From contig JAJTHG010000026.1 in assembly GCA_021298835.1 (NCBI GenBank), positions 1 through 45,720 on the forward strand: a stretch of 45,720 nucleotides of DNA, in the 5' to 3' direction. Under the pieces are notes generated by a model. It searched no databases. It was not told the DNA's origin and saw nothing but the letters and a program-made list of their open reading frames with translations. Below, in pieces: positions 33,103 to 42,406 of the stretch; positions within the stretch are counted from its first letter, which is position 1; every line of letters begins with the position of its first letter. A program made the translations under genes and the position numbers. This stretch comes from Gemmatimonadota bacterium. GTDB taxonomy: Bacteria; Gemmatimonadota; Gemmatimonadetes; Gemmatimonadales; Gemmatimonadaceae.

Positions 33103-34425
33103 ATGCGACTCACGTCCATCCTCCGCGTCCTCGTCGCCACCGTGGTCGCCGCCCCCGCGGCCGCCCAGACGATCCAGGTCGATGCCGCCCTCGCCGCGGA
33201 GATCGACCGCCGCACCGCCGCCATCGCCGACAAGGTCACCGCCTGGCGGCGCGACATCCACCAGCACCCCGAGCTCGGCTACCAGGAGGTCCGCACCGCC
33301 GCGCTCGTCGCGGCCCACCTCCGGAAGCTCGGCCTCGAGGTGCAGGAGCGGGTCGGCGGCATCCCCGGTGTCGTCGGCATCCTCAGGGGCGGGCGCCCCG
33401 GACCGACCGTCGCCCTCCGCGCCGACATGGACGCCCTCCCCGTCACCGAGCAGGTGGAGATCCCCTTCAAGAGCACCGTGCGCACCGTCTACAACGGGCA
33501 GGATGTCGGGGTCATGCATGCCTGCGGCCACGACACCCACGTCGCCATGCTCATGGGGACGGCCGAGGTACTCGCCGGCCTGAAGGACCGCCTTCCCGGC
33601 ACGGTCAGGTTCATCTTCCAGCCGGCCGAGGAGGTGCCGCCGCGCGGGGGGGCGCTGCCGATGATCGAGGCCGGCGTCATGGATGGCGTGGACGCCATCT
33701 TCGGCATCCACGTCGGTCCCGGGAAGCTGGGCGCCCTCTCGTGGCGGGCGGGTCCCAAGCAGGCCAGCGCCGACAACTGGAAGTTGATCGTGCGCGGCCG
33801 CCAGGGGCACGGCGCGATGCCGGCGACGACCGTTGACCCGATCGTCATCGGGGCGCAGATCGTCGGCGCCTACCAGACCATCATCTCGCGCCAGATCGAC
33901 CTCACCACGTCGCCGGCCGTGCTGACCGTCGGCGCGTTCCACGGGGGAGTGCGCGAGAACATCATCCCCGACTCGGTGTGGATGATCGGCACCGTGCGCA
34001 CGTTCGACGAGACGATCCGCAGCGAGATCCACGCCCGCATGAAGCGCATCGCCGAAGGCATCGCCACCGCCAGCGGCGCAACCGCCGAGCTCACGGTGGT
34101 CCGGGGCTACCCGGTGACCGTCAACAACCCGGCGCTCGTCGCGCGCTTCCTCCCCACCCTCAAGCGCGTCGCCGGCACCGCCGGCGTGAGCGAGGACGAC
34201 CTCTCGATGCCCGCCGAGGATTTCTCGCGCTTCGCGGAGAAGGCGCCGGGCTTCTTCCTCGGGCTCGGCGTGACGCCGCCGGACCTGCCGCCGGAGAAGG
34301 TCGCCAGCAACCACTCGCCGTTCTTCCAGGCCGATGACCGCGCCCTGCCGGTCGGGGTGCGGACGCTGAGCAACCTCGCCGTGGACTTCCTGCGCAACGG
34401 CGGGGCGGGGAAGGTCACGCCCTAG
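33103..34425 (+). CDS. Secreted M20-family amidohydrolase, second paralog
   Basis: A 440-residue M20D enzyme (signal peptide about 1-22, APAAAQ). Metal and catalytic motifs are WRRDIHQHPELGYQE, HACGHDTH (Cys141, His143), FQPAEEV (Glu176/177), GIHVGP (His203) and NHSPFF (His404). It closely resembles the M20 protein at 12-13.5 kb over its whole length, with differences mainly in the loops beside the active site (an EEVPPRGGALP insert replaces EEGLGGAKAM), so the two likely arose by duplication and cover different N-acyl substrates. It is monocistronic and ends at a strong hairpin. Confidence 0.93.
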   Translation: MRLTSILRVLVATVVAAPAAAQTIQVDAALAAEIDRRTAAIADKVTAWRRDIHQHPELGYQEVRTAALVAAHLRKLGLEVQERVGGIPGVVGILRGGRPGPTVALRADMDALPVTEQVEIPFKSTVRTVYNGQDVGVMHACGHDTHVAMLMGTAEVLAGLKDRLPGTVRFIFQPAEEVPPRGGALPMIEAGVMDGVDAIFGIHVGPGKLGALSWRAGPKQASADNWKLIVRGRQGHGAMPATTVDPIVIGAQIVGAYQTIISRQIDLTTSPAVLTVGAFHGGVRENIIPDSVWMIGTVRTFDETIRSEIHARMKRIAEGIATASGATAELTVVRGYPVTVNNPALVARFLPTLKRVAGTAGVSEDDLSMPAEDFSRFAEKAPGFFLGLGVTPPDLPPEKVASNHSPFFQADDRALPVGVRTLSNLAVDFLRNGGAGKVTP

Positions 34426-34432
34426 CCGGCCG

Positions 34433-34460
34433 GGCCGCGAACCACACACGGTTCGCGGCC
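34433..34460. terminator. Strong bidirectional hairpin between the M20 and Rieske genes
   Basis: GGCCGCGAACC (34433-34443) pairs perfectly with GGTTCGCGGCC (34450-34460): an 11-bp stem with a 6-nt loop. It lies 7 nt after the M20 stop and 14 nt after the Rieske stop on the other strand. No T-tract follows, as often in very GC-rich genomes. Confidence 0.65.
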
Positions 34461-34474
34461 GCGGCCCCGCCGCC

Positions 34475-35008
34475 TCAGGCGGCGTCCACCGTCACGACGT
34501 TCCCGGTGCGGGTCGTCGGCAGTGACTGCAGTCCGCCGGTGGCCGGCCCGACCGAGACGGCCCCCGTGCTCCGGTTGAACTGCGAGTTGTGATTCCGGCA
34601 GATCACGTCTGCTCCGGCGTCCTCCCATTGGTTCGTCGTGCCGGCGTGGGGGCACGCGGCGTTGAACCCGCGGTACGTCGCCGCGGCCAGCGTGGCGCCC
34701 GCGCTCCGCACCAGCAGCACCGGCCGGGCCGTGCGCCCGATGATGAACAGCAGCCCCGGCGACTGGGTGAGGGCGTTGGCGACGGCGACGTCCACCGACA
34801 CCGTGTTCCCCGTGATGGTGACGCCGGCCGGCAGCACGTCCGTCATCGGCGGGACGTTCGGCGAGCCGGTTGACGTCTCGTCGCTGCAGCCGACGAGGGC
34901 CAGCCCCGCGAGGGCACCCGCGCCCAGCGAGACGAAGTCACGCCGCGTGTAGGCGCACCCGGCGCAGCCGGTCGGGGCGGGAAGGTTCGTGGAGGATCGC
35001 TCGGTCAT
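34475..35008 (-). CDS. Rieske [2Fe-2S] protein, Tat-exported lipoprotein
   Basis: A 177-residue protein. The N-terminus has a Tat motif (YTRRDFVSLGAGALAGLALVGC, Arg22-Arg23) that runs into a lipobox (LVGC, Cys41). The C-terminal Rieske fold has both cluster motifs: Cys119-Pro-His121 and Cys137-x2-His140, with 15 residues between His121 and Cys137. An additional CAGC (15-18) sits before the twin arginines and has no known role. It lies 65 nt after IorB and probably belongs to the same transcript. Inferred role: periplasmic electron acceptor or carrier, most simply for the IorAB-type dehydrogenase. It is too small to be a dioxygenase oxygenase subunit. Confidence 0.88.
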   Translation of the reverse strand: MTERSSTNLPAPTGCAGCAYTRRDFVSLGAGALAGLALVGCSDETSTGSPNVPPMTDVLPAGVTITGNTVSVDVAVANALTQSPGLLFIIGRTARPVLLVRSAGATLAAATYRGFNAACPHAGTTNQWEDAGADVICRNHNSQFNRSTGAVSVGPATGGLQSLPTTRTGNVVTVDAA

Positions 35009-35073
35009 GGCGGGTCCGGTGCGGGTGAACGTGCGGATGCGGACGCGCGGCCGGCTGGCCGCGCCCCCGAGGA

Positions 35074-37278
35074 TCAGCCCCAGCGCAGGTCGTGCCGGGA
35101 CAGCGGAAGCGACCGCACGCGGCGGCCGGTCGCCGCGAAGATCGCGTTCGCGAGCGCCGGGATCACCGGCGGCAGGGCCGGCTCGCCCATGCCGGTCGGC
35201 GGGACGTCCGTCGTCCGGAAATGGACCTCCACCGGTGGCGCCTCGGTGATCCGCAGCAGCTCGAAGTCGTCGAAGCTCTGCTGCACCACGCGACCGCCCT
35301 CGATGGTGATTTCCTGTCGCAATGCCTCGCCGATGCCGTCGAGGACCGAGCCCTGCACCTGTTGCAGGGCGCCGCTGGGATTGATGATCTGGCTCCCCAC
35401 GTCCCCTGCGACCCACACCTTGTCCACGCGAAGGTCGCCGGCGGGGCTCACCGTGGCCTGCACCACCTCGGCGAAGTAGCCGCGATGCGAGTAGTGCATC
35501 CCGACGCCCATCCCCGTCCCGCGGGGGAGCGAGCGCTTCCCCCAGCCCGACTTCTCCGCGACAAGCTGCAGTACCCCCCGCATCCGCTCGGCGCTCATCG
35601 GCGAGGCCTCGCCCCGCGCCACGGGGGCGTTGGCGTCGAGCTCGGCCAGCAGGGCCAGCCGGAACTGCACGGGATCCTGCTTCGCCGCATGGGCGAGCTC
35701 GTCGAGGAAGCTCTGGAACACGAAGGCGATCGCGTTGCTGGTCGGGGCCCGCAGGAACCCCGTCGGCACCCCGAGCGGCATCGTCGAGACGCCGTACGAG
35801 AAGTGCGGGACGTACCCGAACGGGAACTCGGTCGCGCCGATCCCCGCCGCACGCGCGGTGCGCGTCGGCGACTCGCCGAACGTGACGAAGTGGTCCTGCC
35901 ACGCGACCAGCCGGCCGGCGGCGTCCACCGCACCCTTGAGCTGGTGGTACCCCGCGGGGCGATAGAAGTCGTGCTGCGTGTCGTCCTCGCGTGTCCAGAG
36001 CAGCTTCACCGGCACACCGGCCTCGCGCGCGATCCACGCCGCCTCGACCATGTAGTCGTTGTTGAGGCGGCGCCCGAAGCCGCCTCCCCCGCGCACGAGA
36101 TGGATGTCGATCGCATCCGGCGCGATCCCCAGCGTCTCGGCAACCTGCAGCCGGCCCGGCTGCGGGTTCTGCGTCGGCGCCCAGAGTTCCATCCGGCCGT
36201 TCGCCCACCGGGCCGTGCAGTTCATGGGCTCGAGCGACGCGTGGGCGAGGAACGGATATTCGTACGTCGCCTCCACCACCGTCGGCGCGGCGGCGAACGC
36301 CGCGGTCACGTCCCCGGAGCGCTTGAGCACCTGCTGCGGCGCGCCGGCGAAGGCGGCCTGCGCGGTCGCGCGGTATCCCGCCGACGACTGCTGCGCCGTC
36401 GGGTGCTCGGCCCACTGCACGCGCAGCCGCTTGCGGGCCGAGCGGGCGTGCCACCACGTGTCGGCAACGATCGCGACGCCCGGCAGCAGGCCGGTGAGAT
36501 CCGCCGTACCGGGGATCACGAACGCGTGCGTCACGCCCGGCAGGGCACGGATCTCGTCGAGGTTGGCGCTCGCCACCTTCGCTCCGAAGACGGGGGCCTT
36601 CTCGAAGACCGCGTGCTTCATGCCCGGCACCGTCACGTCAATGCCGAAGAGGGGCTGGCCGGTGGCGATCTTCCTCGCGTCCACCTGCGCATGCGGCTTG
36701 CCGATGACGCGGAAGTCCTTCGGGTCCTTGAGCGTGATGCCCGCGGCGTCGGGAAGGGGCAGGGTCGCGGCCCTCGCCGCCAGCGCGCCGTAGCCGAGCT
36801 TCCGCCGGCTGGCCTTGTGGTGCACCGTTCCGGTGCCGTCGGTCGAGCACTCCGCCACGGGCACGTTCCACGTGGCCGCCGCGGCGGCGAGCAGGAGGTG
36901 GCGGCCGGCGGCACCGGCCTTGCGCATCGGCTCCCAGTTGAGCGGCGTCGCCGTCGAGCCACCGGCCACCTGGCGCCCGTAGCGCTTCTCGTCGGCCATC
37001 GCCTGCTCGACCGTCACCATCGCCAGCGGCACGTCGAGTTCCTCGGCGACGAGCATCGGGAGCATCGTCTTGACGCCCTGCCCGACTTCCGGGTTCTTGG
37101 CGATGATCGTGATGACGCCGTCGGCGCCGATGCGCACGAAGGCGTTGGGCTCGAAGGTGCCGGCGACGGCGAGGTCGTCGAGCGCCCCGAGGGCACCGGA
37201 CGGCACCAGCGTGGCGATGAGGAGGCCGCCGCCGGCGGCGGCACCGGCACGGAGGAAGTCCCGGCGGGTCGCGGTCAT
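35074..37278 (-). CDS. iorB: Molybdopterin-binding large subunit, isoquinoline 1-oxidoreductase beta-like
   Basis: A 734-residue member of the xanthine dehydrogenase family in its IorB/aldehyde dehydrogenase form. A Tat leader ([17 protein letters not shown]) marks export of the folded enzyme. The sequence has the large-subunit order: [20 protein letters not shown] and [10 protein letters not shown] near the N-terminus, a hammerhead domain ([24 protein letters not shown]), [13 protein letters not shown], then RGGGGFGRR and [22 protein letters not shown], with [23 protein letters not shown] at the C-terminus. The expected cofactor is molybdopterin-cytosine dinucleotide. It overlaps IorA by ATGA. 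The reaction is hydroxylation of a heterocycle or oxidation of an aldehyde; the substrate is not readable. No FAD subunit is nearby. Confidence 0.9.
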   Translation of the reverse strand: MTATRRDFLRAGAAAGGGLLIATLVPSGALGALDDLAVAGTFEPNAFVRIGADGVITIIAKNPEVGQGVKTMLPMLVAEELDVPLAMVTVEQAMADEKRYGRQVAGGSTATPLNWEPMRKAGAAGRHLLLAAAAATWNVPVAECSTDGTGTVHHKASRRKLGYGALAARAATLPLPDAAGITLKDPKDFRVIGKPHAQVDARKIATGQPLFGIDVTVPGMKHAVFEKAPVFGAKVASANLDEIRALPGVTHAFVIPGTADLTGLLPGVAIVADTWWHARSARKRLRVQWAEHPTAQQSSAGYRATAQAAFAGAPQQVLKRSGDVTAAFAAAPTVVEATYEYPFLAHASLEPMNCTARWANGRMELWAPTQNPQPGRLQVAETLGIAPDAIDIHLVRGGGGFGRRLNNDYMVEAAWIAREAGVPVKLLWTREDDTQHDFYRPAGYHQLKGAVDAAGRLVAWQDHFVTFGESPTRTARAAGIGATEFPFGYVPHFSYGVSTMPLGVPTGFLRAPTSNAIAFVFQSFLDELAHAAKQDPVQFRLALLAELDANAPVARGEASPMSAERMRGVLQLVAEKSGWGKRSLPRGTGMGVGMHYSHRGYFAEVVQATVSPAGDLRVDKVWVAGDVGSQIINPSGALQQVQGSVLDGIGEALRQEITIEGGRVVQQSFDDFELLRITEAPPVEVHFRTTDVPPTGMGEPALPPVIPALANAIFAATGRRVRSLPLSRHDLRWG

Positions 37279-37754
37279 TCGGCCTTCCTCCCGCCCGCGG
37301 CCTGCAGCTGCGCGGCGCGCTTGATGCCCTCGCGGATGCGCAGGTACGTGGCGCAGCGGCAGAGGTTGCCGTGCATCGCCGCGTCGATGTCGTCGTCGCT
37401 CGGCTTCGGGGTGCGCGCGAGGAGGTCGGCGGCCTGCATGATCTGGCCCGCCTGGCAGTAGCCGCACTGCGCCACGTCCAGTTCCTGCCAGGCGCGCTGC
37501 AGCGGATGCGAGCCGTCCTTCGAGAGCCCCTCGATCGTCGTGACCTTGCGGCCCTGGCAAGCGCTGGCGGGCACCTGGCACGAGCGCGTCGCGGTGCCGT
37601 TGACATGCACGGTGCACGCCCCGCAGAGCGCCTTGCCGCACCCGAACTTCGTGCCGGGCAGGTCGAGGACGTCGCGGAGGATCCAGAGCAGCGGCATGTC
37701 CGCCGGCACGTCCACCGTGCGCGGGGTGCCGTTGACGGTCAGCGTGACCTTCAT
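37275..37754 (-). CDS. iorA: [2Fe-2S] small subunit, isoquinoline 1-oxidoreductase alpha-like
   Basis: A 159-residue iron-sulfur protein with two clusters. The plant-type ferredoxin cluster is bound by Cys39, Cys44, Cys47 and Cys59 ([14 protein letters not shown]) and the helical-domain cluster by Cys97, Cys100, Cys132 and Cys134 ([22 protein letters not shown]). This layout is diagnostic for the small subunit of the xanthine oxidase family. It passes electrons from the molybdenum centre of IorB. It has no signal peptide, so it is likely exported together with IorB through the Tat leader there. ATGA overlap with iorB gives coupled translation. Confidence 0.95.
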   Translation of the reverse strand: MKVTLTVNGTPRTVDVPADMPLLWILRDVLDLPGTKFGCGKALCGACTVHVNGTATRSCQVPASACQGRKVTTIEGLSKDGSHPLQRAWQELDVAQCGYCQAGQIMQAADLLARTPKPSDDDIDAAMHGNLCRCATYLRIREGIKRAAQLQAAGGRKAE

Positions 37755-37784
37755 GGGGCAGGGGGCTCGGGTGGGCGCCGCCGG

Positions 37785-40109
37785 TCAGGGTATCGTGCGG
37801 GGGCGGCCGATCTGGTACTCCGTCGGGGGAATATTGCCCTGCAAGTGCCGGACGAAATAGTCCCACCGGCGGCGCATGACGTACGGGCCGTCGGCGCCGA
37901 AGCCGTGGCGGGCGTTCGGCAGCATGAGCATGTCGAAGTCCTTGCCGGCCTTCATCAGGGCGTCGGCGACCAGCATGGTGTTCGAGGCGGGGACGTTGTC
38001 GTCCATCATCCCGTGGATCAGGAACAGCTTCCCCTTCAGGTTGCGCGCGTACGTCTGGTTCGCGTCGGCCGCGTAGCTGTCGCTGCCGCCGGTGCGCGTC
38101 AGGAGCCCCTGATAGCGCTCGCCCCAGTCGTCCTCGTAGTTGCGGTTGTCGTGGTTCCCCGACTCGGCGATGCCGACCTTGAAGAAGTCGGGGTGCCGCA
38201 GCAGCGCCGCCCCCGTGGCGAAGCCGCCGCCGGAATGGCCCCAGATGCCCGCCTGCTCGAGGGCGATCCACCGGTGCCGACCGGCCAGTTCCCGCATGCC
38301 GGCGATCTGGTCGGGGATCGTGTTGTCGCCCATCCGCCCGTAGTAGAAGTCGTGGAACGCCTTCGACCGGTTGGGCGTCCCCATGCCATCGAGCTCCACG
38401 ACCACGAAGCCGAGTTCGGCGAGCGCCTGATTGTCGCCGCGGGCAGGAACGAAGGCGCGGGTGCCCACGCTCCCCGCCTGGGGCCCCGGGTAGATGTGGT
38501 TGACGATCGGGTAGCGCCGTGTCGTGTCGAGCCGCGACGGCACGTACATGAGGCCGTGCAGGTCGGTGACGCCGTCGCGCGCCTTCACCGTGATCGGGAT
38601 CGGGGGGCGCCACCCGCTCGCGACGAGTCGCGAGACATCCGCCCGCTCGAGCGTGTCGAGCACCCGTCCGTTCCGGTCGCGCAGCACCGTGACCGGCGGC
38701 AGGTCGGGGGTCGAGTAGGAGTCCACGATGAACCGTCCGTCGTCGCTCATCGCGACGACGTGGTGTCGCGGCTCCGGGGTCAGCAGGGTCAGCCCGGTGC
38801 CGTCGAATCCCACCCGGTAGAGGTGCGCGAAGTACGGGTCGCGGCCCGGCTCGCGGCCGACGGCGGTGAAGAAGACCTGCCGGGCCCGCTCGTCCACCCG
38901 GACGAGCTGGGTGACATTGCCGTCGCCGGTGGTGATGCGGTGCTTGAGCCGGCCGGTGGCGAGGTCGTGGAGGTACAGGTGCACCCAGTTGTCGCGCTGC
39001 GACCACCAGATGACCTCGTTCGACGCCGGCAGCACCTGCCACAGGTGTTCCGGCAGCGAGGCGTCGCCGATCTGCGTCGCACTCGACTCGGCCAGCACCT
39101 CCCGGACGTCGCCGGTCTCGGCATCGGCGACACGCAGCCACGCGCGCTTGTGGTCCCGCGAGCTCGAGACGAACGCCAGCTTCGAGCCATCGGGATACCA
39201 CTGGGCGTCGCAGAGCGCGCCGTCGTCGCAGGCCACGTGGTCACTGACGGTCGAGCGGTGCGCGTCCGGCGGCATCCGGAGACGCACCACCTTCGGTACA
39301 CCACCGGCGTCCACGTGCACGATCACGCGCGACAGCGAGAAGATCACGCTGTCGCCCGGCAGGGGGTACTTCCACGCCTCGAGCTGTGGTGGACCGACCG
39401 TCGTGCGCACCAGGTACATGTCGCGCACGCCGCGTCCGTCGTGCTGGAACGTCGCGAGTTTCCGGCCGTCGGGCGACCACGTGACCACCGGGTCGTCGCC
39501 GTGCACCCAGCCGGCGTTGTTCGTCGCGTACCCGAAGTCCCGGACGCCGTCGGTCGTCAGCGCCACGGCCGGGCCGCCGCCCAGCTGCTCGTACCACAGG
39601 TTGTGGTCGCGGATGAACACGGCGGCGGTGCCGTCGGGGCTGCGCCGCGAGTTCGGCGGCGCAGCCGGCGGCGGCGGCACCTCGGCGCAGGTCATCGCGT
39701 CGAACACGCAGCGCCACGACTTCCCCCGCGCCTGGAAGGTGCCGGTGGCGCCGTCGGGGGCCAGCGCGGTCAGCACGAGCCGGGTCGAGTCCACGGCCTC
39801 GCCGACAGCGCGCCCGAGCGCTGCGGCGAGCCGGCCGTGGGGGAAGGCGGGGCGCTTGCGACGACGGACCGCGTCCACGAGCACGTACTCGGCCCCCCCT
39901 GTCCGCGTGGCGCGGTACCAGAACCGGCCGCCATCGAGGAAGGTCGGGCGGCCGGCCGTGCCGGAGACGAGAGGACTCGTGCCGGCCGGAAGGAATCGCT
40001 CGGCGCGGGCGTAGTCCTCGGCCGTCAGCTGGCGCGGGACGGGAGCGACCTGCGCGGCAGCGACGATCGGGAGTACGACGAGGAGGGCGGGTAGGGCGCG
40101 GGAAGCCAT
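37785..40109 (-). CDS. Secreted dipeptidyl-peptidase IV-like S9 peptidase
   Basis: A 774-residue protein with a short signal peptide (about 1-20, IVAAAQ). The N-terminal eight-bladed propeller region (about 60-530, DPPIV_N type, including VVTWSPDGRKLATFQHDGRGVRDMYLV) is followed by the S9 catalytic domain: nucleophile GHSGGG (Ser626), Asp703 in MMDDNVP and His735 in NARHGF. The Asp-to-His distance of 32 equals that of human DPP-IV. It likely cleaves X-Pro or X-Ala dipeptides from peptide N-termini in the periplasm. It is 20 nt after the DUF5916 gene and 30 nt before iorA, in the same transcription run. A long interruption around FQARGKSWRCVFDAMTC shows a probable disulfide pair. Confidence 0.92.
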   Translation of the reverse strand: MASRALPALLVVLPIVAAAQVAPVPRQLTAEDYARAERFLPAGTSPLVSGTAGRPTFLDGGRFWYRATRTGGAEYVLVDAVRRRKRPAFPHGRLAAALGRAVGEAVDSTRLVLTALAPDGATGTFQARGKSWRCVFDAMTCAEVPPPPAAPPNSRRSPDGTAAVFIRDHNLWYEQLGGGPAVALTTDGVRDFGYATNNAGWVHGDDPVVTWSPDGRKLATFQHDGRGVRDMYLVRTTVGPPQLEAWKYPLPGDSVIFSLSRVIVHVDAGGVPKVVRLRMPPDAHRSTVSDHVACDDGALCDAQWYPDGSKLAFVSSSRDHKRAWLRVADAETGDVREVLAESSATQIGDASLPEHLWQVLPASNEVIWWSQRDNWVHLYLHDLATGRLKHRITTGDGNVTQLVRVDERARQVFFTAVGREPGRDPYFAHLYRVGFDGTGLTLLTPEPRHHVVAMSDDGRFIVDSYSTPDLPPVTVLRDRNGRVLDTLERADVSRLVASGWRPPIPITVKARDGVTDLHGLMYVPSRLDTTRRYPIVNHIYPGPQAGSVGTRAFVPARGDNQALAELGFVVVELDGMGTPNRSKAFHDFYYGRMGDNTIPDQIAGMRELAGRHRWIALEQAGIWGHSGGGFATGAALLRHPDFFKVGIAESGNHDNRNYEDDWGERYQGLLTRTGGSDSYAADANQTYARNLKGKLFLIHGMMDDNVPASNTMLVADALMKAGKDFDMLMLPNARHGFGADGPYVMRRRWDYFVRHLQGNIPPTEYQIGRPRTIP

Positions 40110-40129
40110 GCGTGGGCGGGACGGGAGGG

Positions 40130-42355
40130 TCAGAGCTGCTGCAGCCAGCTCAACTTCACGATCAGCGACCGCGCCGGCAGCGTCGGGCCGCCGAGGATCG
40201 CCTGACGGTCGTTGTACACGACGTAGAGGAACGAGAGCGGCAGGAATTCCCACGAGAAGCGCGCGTTGAGCGTTCCCCGCTCCGCCACGGTGTTGTACTG
40301 GTAGAAGGCGCTCCACTGGATCCGCGGGTTCGCGAACACCCGCAATTCCGGGCCGGCGAGGTGCGTTACGAGCGAGGTGTCGCGGGTGCCGAGGCCGCGG
40401 ATGTCGTTGACCTCGTAGTTCAGCCGCAGCGCCACGTAGGGGCTCGGCGACCAGCGGCCGTTGACCACCGCGCCCCGCAGGCGCCCGTCGAAGAATCCGC
40501 CGTCGGCGAGAACGACCTGGCCCGCGAGCGTCGCCGACTGGTCCGACTTGAGGTCCACGCCGTACCGCAGGTAGTCGAGCGTCCCCGGGGCGATGGTCAC
40601 GCCCGGGAGGAGGGGCAGCGCGGTCGTGGGGCGCTGCCAGTTCGCCTCGACGAACGGCGTCCAGGTGGCGCCGGTCGAACGCAGGAACTCGGTGTTCAGG
40701 GTCAGCGAACCCTCCTGCAGGCGCGACGTGCGCGGATCGAGGAAGATGTTCGCGTTGGCCGCCGGCCGTATCCAGACCAGCGACTTGGGCCGCCACCGGG
40801 GCTGGGCGGTGTAGGACACGAAGGGCGACGTGAAGAACACGTTCGGACGCGACACGAAGCCCGTCTGCGGGGTGTACGCGGCGGTGACCAGCGCACCGGA
40901 CACCGATGACGTCACGCGGGGCGAGCTGTAGGCCACGGCGTAGGTCGCGGCGATGCCGGTCGAGTCGCCGGCCGTCGAGCTCGACAGCATCCCCGATGCC
41001 TGGAACGTCTCGCCGATCCGCGTGAGGCCGTCCACGGCCATGACGAGGTTCCGCGAGGCGGCCAGCGGTCCGACCGCTTCCGCGTCCCGCAGCGCCGCCG
41101 TCGCCCCGATGCGCGTCGAGCGGCCGAAGAAGGTGCTGCCGCGGGCCACCGCGAACGTGGCGGCCGGCGCCCCCGCGCCGCTCCCCTGCCGCATCGCGAG
41201 CGCCCCCGCCGACGTGCGCCCCGACCGGTACGCGTAGCGCAGGCCGCCGACGATCGGCAGCAGCGTACCGTCGTCGGCCAGTCCGATGCGTCGCGTGAAG
41301 AACGGCTGCACCACGTAGCGCCCGCTCAGCCCGCCCGCGGTCAGCACGTCGGAGTTCTCGAGGAAGAACTGCCGGCGCTCGGGGAAGAAGACGCCGAAGC
41401 GCGTCAGGTTCACCACCTGCCGGTCCACGTCGGCCTGGGCGAAGTCGGTGTTGACCGTCGCCTCGACGACGCTATTGGTCGTCGGGGCCCAGATGACCTC
41501 GCCGCCCACGTCGCCAGTCGTGCCGCGGAAGGCCCCGGGGGCGAGGTCGCGCTGCGCGTTGCCCAGCACGTAGGGACGCACGCGCACGTTCGTCCCCGGC
41601 GGGGGCGGCACGAGCGAGTCGAGCACCCCGCCGTAGGTGAGCCGCCACGACGAGAACTGGCGCGGGTACGGCATCCACGACGTCCACGTCAGCAGCTTGC
41701 GGTTGTTGCGCACGAAGTTGACGTCCCACGGCCCGCCGTCGCCACGGTACCGCAGCGAGCGCCACGGGATCGCGAACTCCGCCGTCCACAGCGAATCGGT
41801 GAGCGTCGTCCGCACCCGCCAGAGCGCGTCCCACGAGAAGTTGAACGAGTCGCCGCCGTCGAAGGCCTGCACGTCGCCCTGCGACCCGAGCGGGGTGGTC
41901 TGCAACTGGAAGACCGTCCGCCGGTCGCCGAGCGGGCCGAGCGTCAGGCCGAAGACGTCGTTCTCGGGGGGCTCGAAATCGCGCCGCAGGTCCTGCAGGC
42001 GCAGGCGGCGTCGCGCCGCCGAGTCGCGGTTCACGACCCCGACGTACAGGTGCACGCCGTCGAACAGCACCCGGACCTCGCTCGGGAAGGGGGCGCTGGG
42101 GAGGTAGTCCGGGCGCGACGTCACGAAGTCGCCGGCCACCGGCGCCGTCCGCCAGTCGGCCTCGTCCAGCCGGCCGTCGAGCACGATCGGGCCGGTCGTG
42201 CGCCGCGCCGTCAGGTGGCGACGCATCGAGTCCGTGGGGATCGGCACCGTGGCCGTCTGGGCGGCGACCGGGGAGCAGGGGAGCATCCATGGCAGCAGCC
42301 ACGCGGCGGCCGAGACGATGCGGACCAGCCGCCGGACGTGAGAGGACGCGAGCAC
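40130..42355 (-). CDS. DUF5916 outer-membrane protein with N-terminal CBM9-like domain
   Basis: A 741-residue exported protein (signal peptide about 1-32, CSPVAAQ). Residues 50-230 form a carbohydrate-binding family 9-like domain, beginning with the hallmark IVLDGRLDEADWRTAP and containing VRVLFDGVHLYVGV. From about 235 to the end is the DUF5916 domain, predicted as an outer-membrane beta-barrel, including FAQADVDRQVVNLTRFGVFFPERRQFFLENSD, the typical signature of the family. The start is GTG at 42355 with AGGAG just upstream. No role has been proven for the family; a surface binding or export function with the following DPP-IV-like peptidase is a reasonable inference from their 20-nt spacing. 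Confidence 0.88.
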   Translation of the reverse strand: MLASSHVRRLVRIVSAAAWLLPWMLPCSPVAAQTATVPIPTDSMRRHLTARRTTGPIVLDGRLDEADWRTAPVAGDFVTSRPDYLPSAPFPSEVRVLFDGVHLYVGVVNRDSAARRRLRLQDLRRDFEPPENDVFGLTLGPLGDRRTVFQLQTTPLGSQGDVQAFDGGDSFNFSWDALWRVRTTLTDSLWTAEFAIPWRSLRYRGDGGPWDVNFVRNNRKLLTWTSWMPYPRQFSSWRLTYGGVLDSLVPPPPGTNVRVRPYVLGNAQRDLAPGAFRGTTGDVGGEVIWAPTTNSVVEATVNTDFAQADVDRQVVNLTRFGVFFPERRQFFLENSDVLTAGGLSGRYVVQPFFTRRIGLADDGTLLPIVGGLRYAYRSGRTSAGALAMRQGSGAGAPAATFAVARGSTFFGRSTRIGATAALRDAEAVGPLAASRNLVMAVDGLTRIGETFQASGMLSSSTAGDSTGIAATYAVAYSSPRVTSSVSGALVTAAYTPQTGFVSRPNVFFTSPFVSYTAQPRWRPKSLVWIRPAANANIFLDPRTSRLQEGSLTLNTEFLRSTGATWTPFVEANWQRPTTALPLLPGVTIAPGTLDYLRYGVDLKSDQSATLAGQVVLADGGFFDGRLRGAVVNGRWSPSPYVALRLNYEVNDIRGLGTRDTSLVTHLAGPELRVFANPRIQWSAFYQYNTVAERGTLNARFSWEFLPLSFLYVVYNDRQAILGGPTLPARSLIVKLSWLQQL

Positions 42356-42406
42356 GACTCCTAAACGTGCGGCCCCGACCGGACGCTCGGCAGGGGGGCT
42401 GCGGGG

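Noticed and set aside
37279-39201. Extended N-terminus of IorB over the DPP-IV-like gene
   Set aside because: The Tat leader defines the start at 37278; the extension is a shadow of the peptidase gene.
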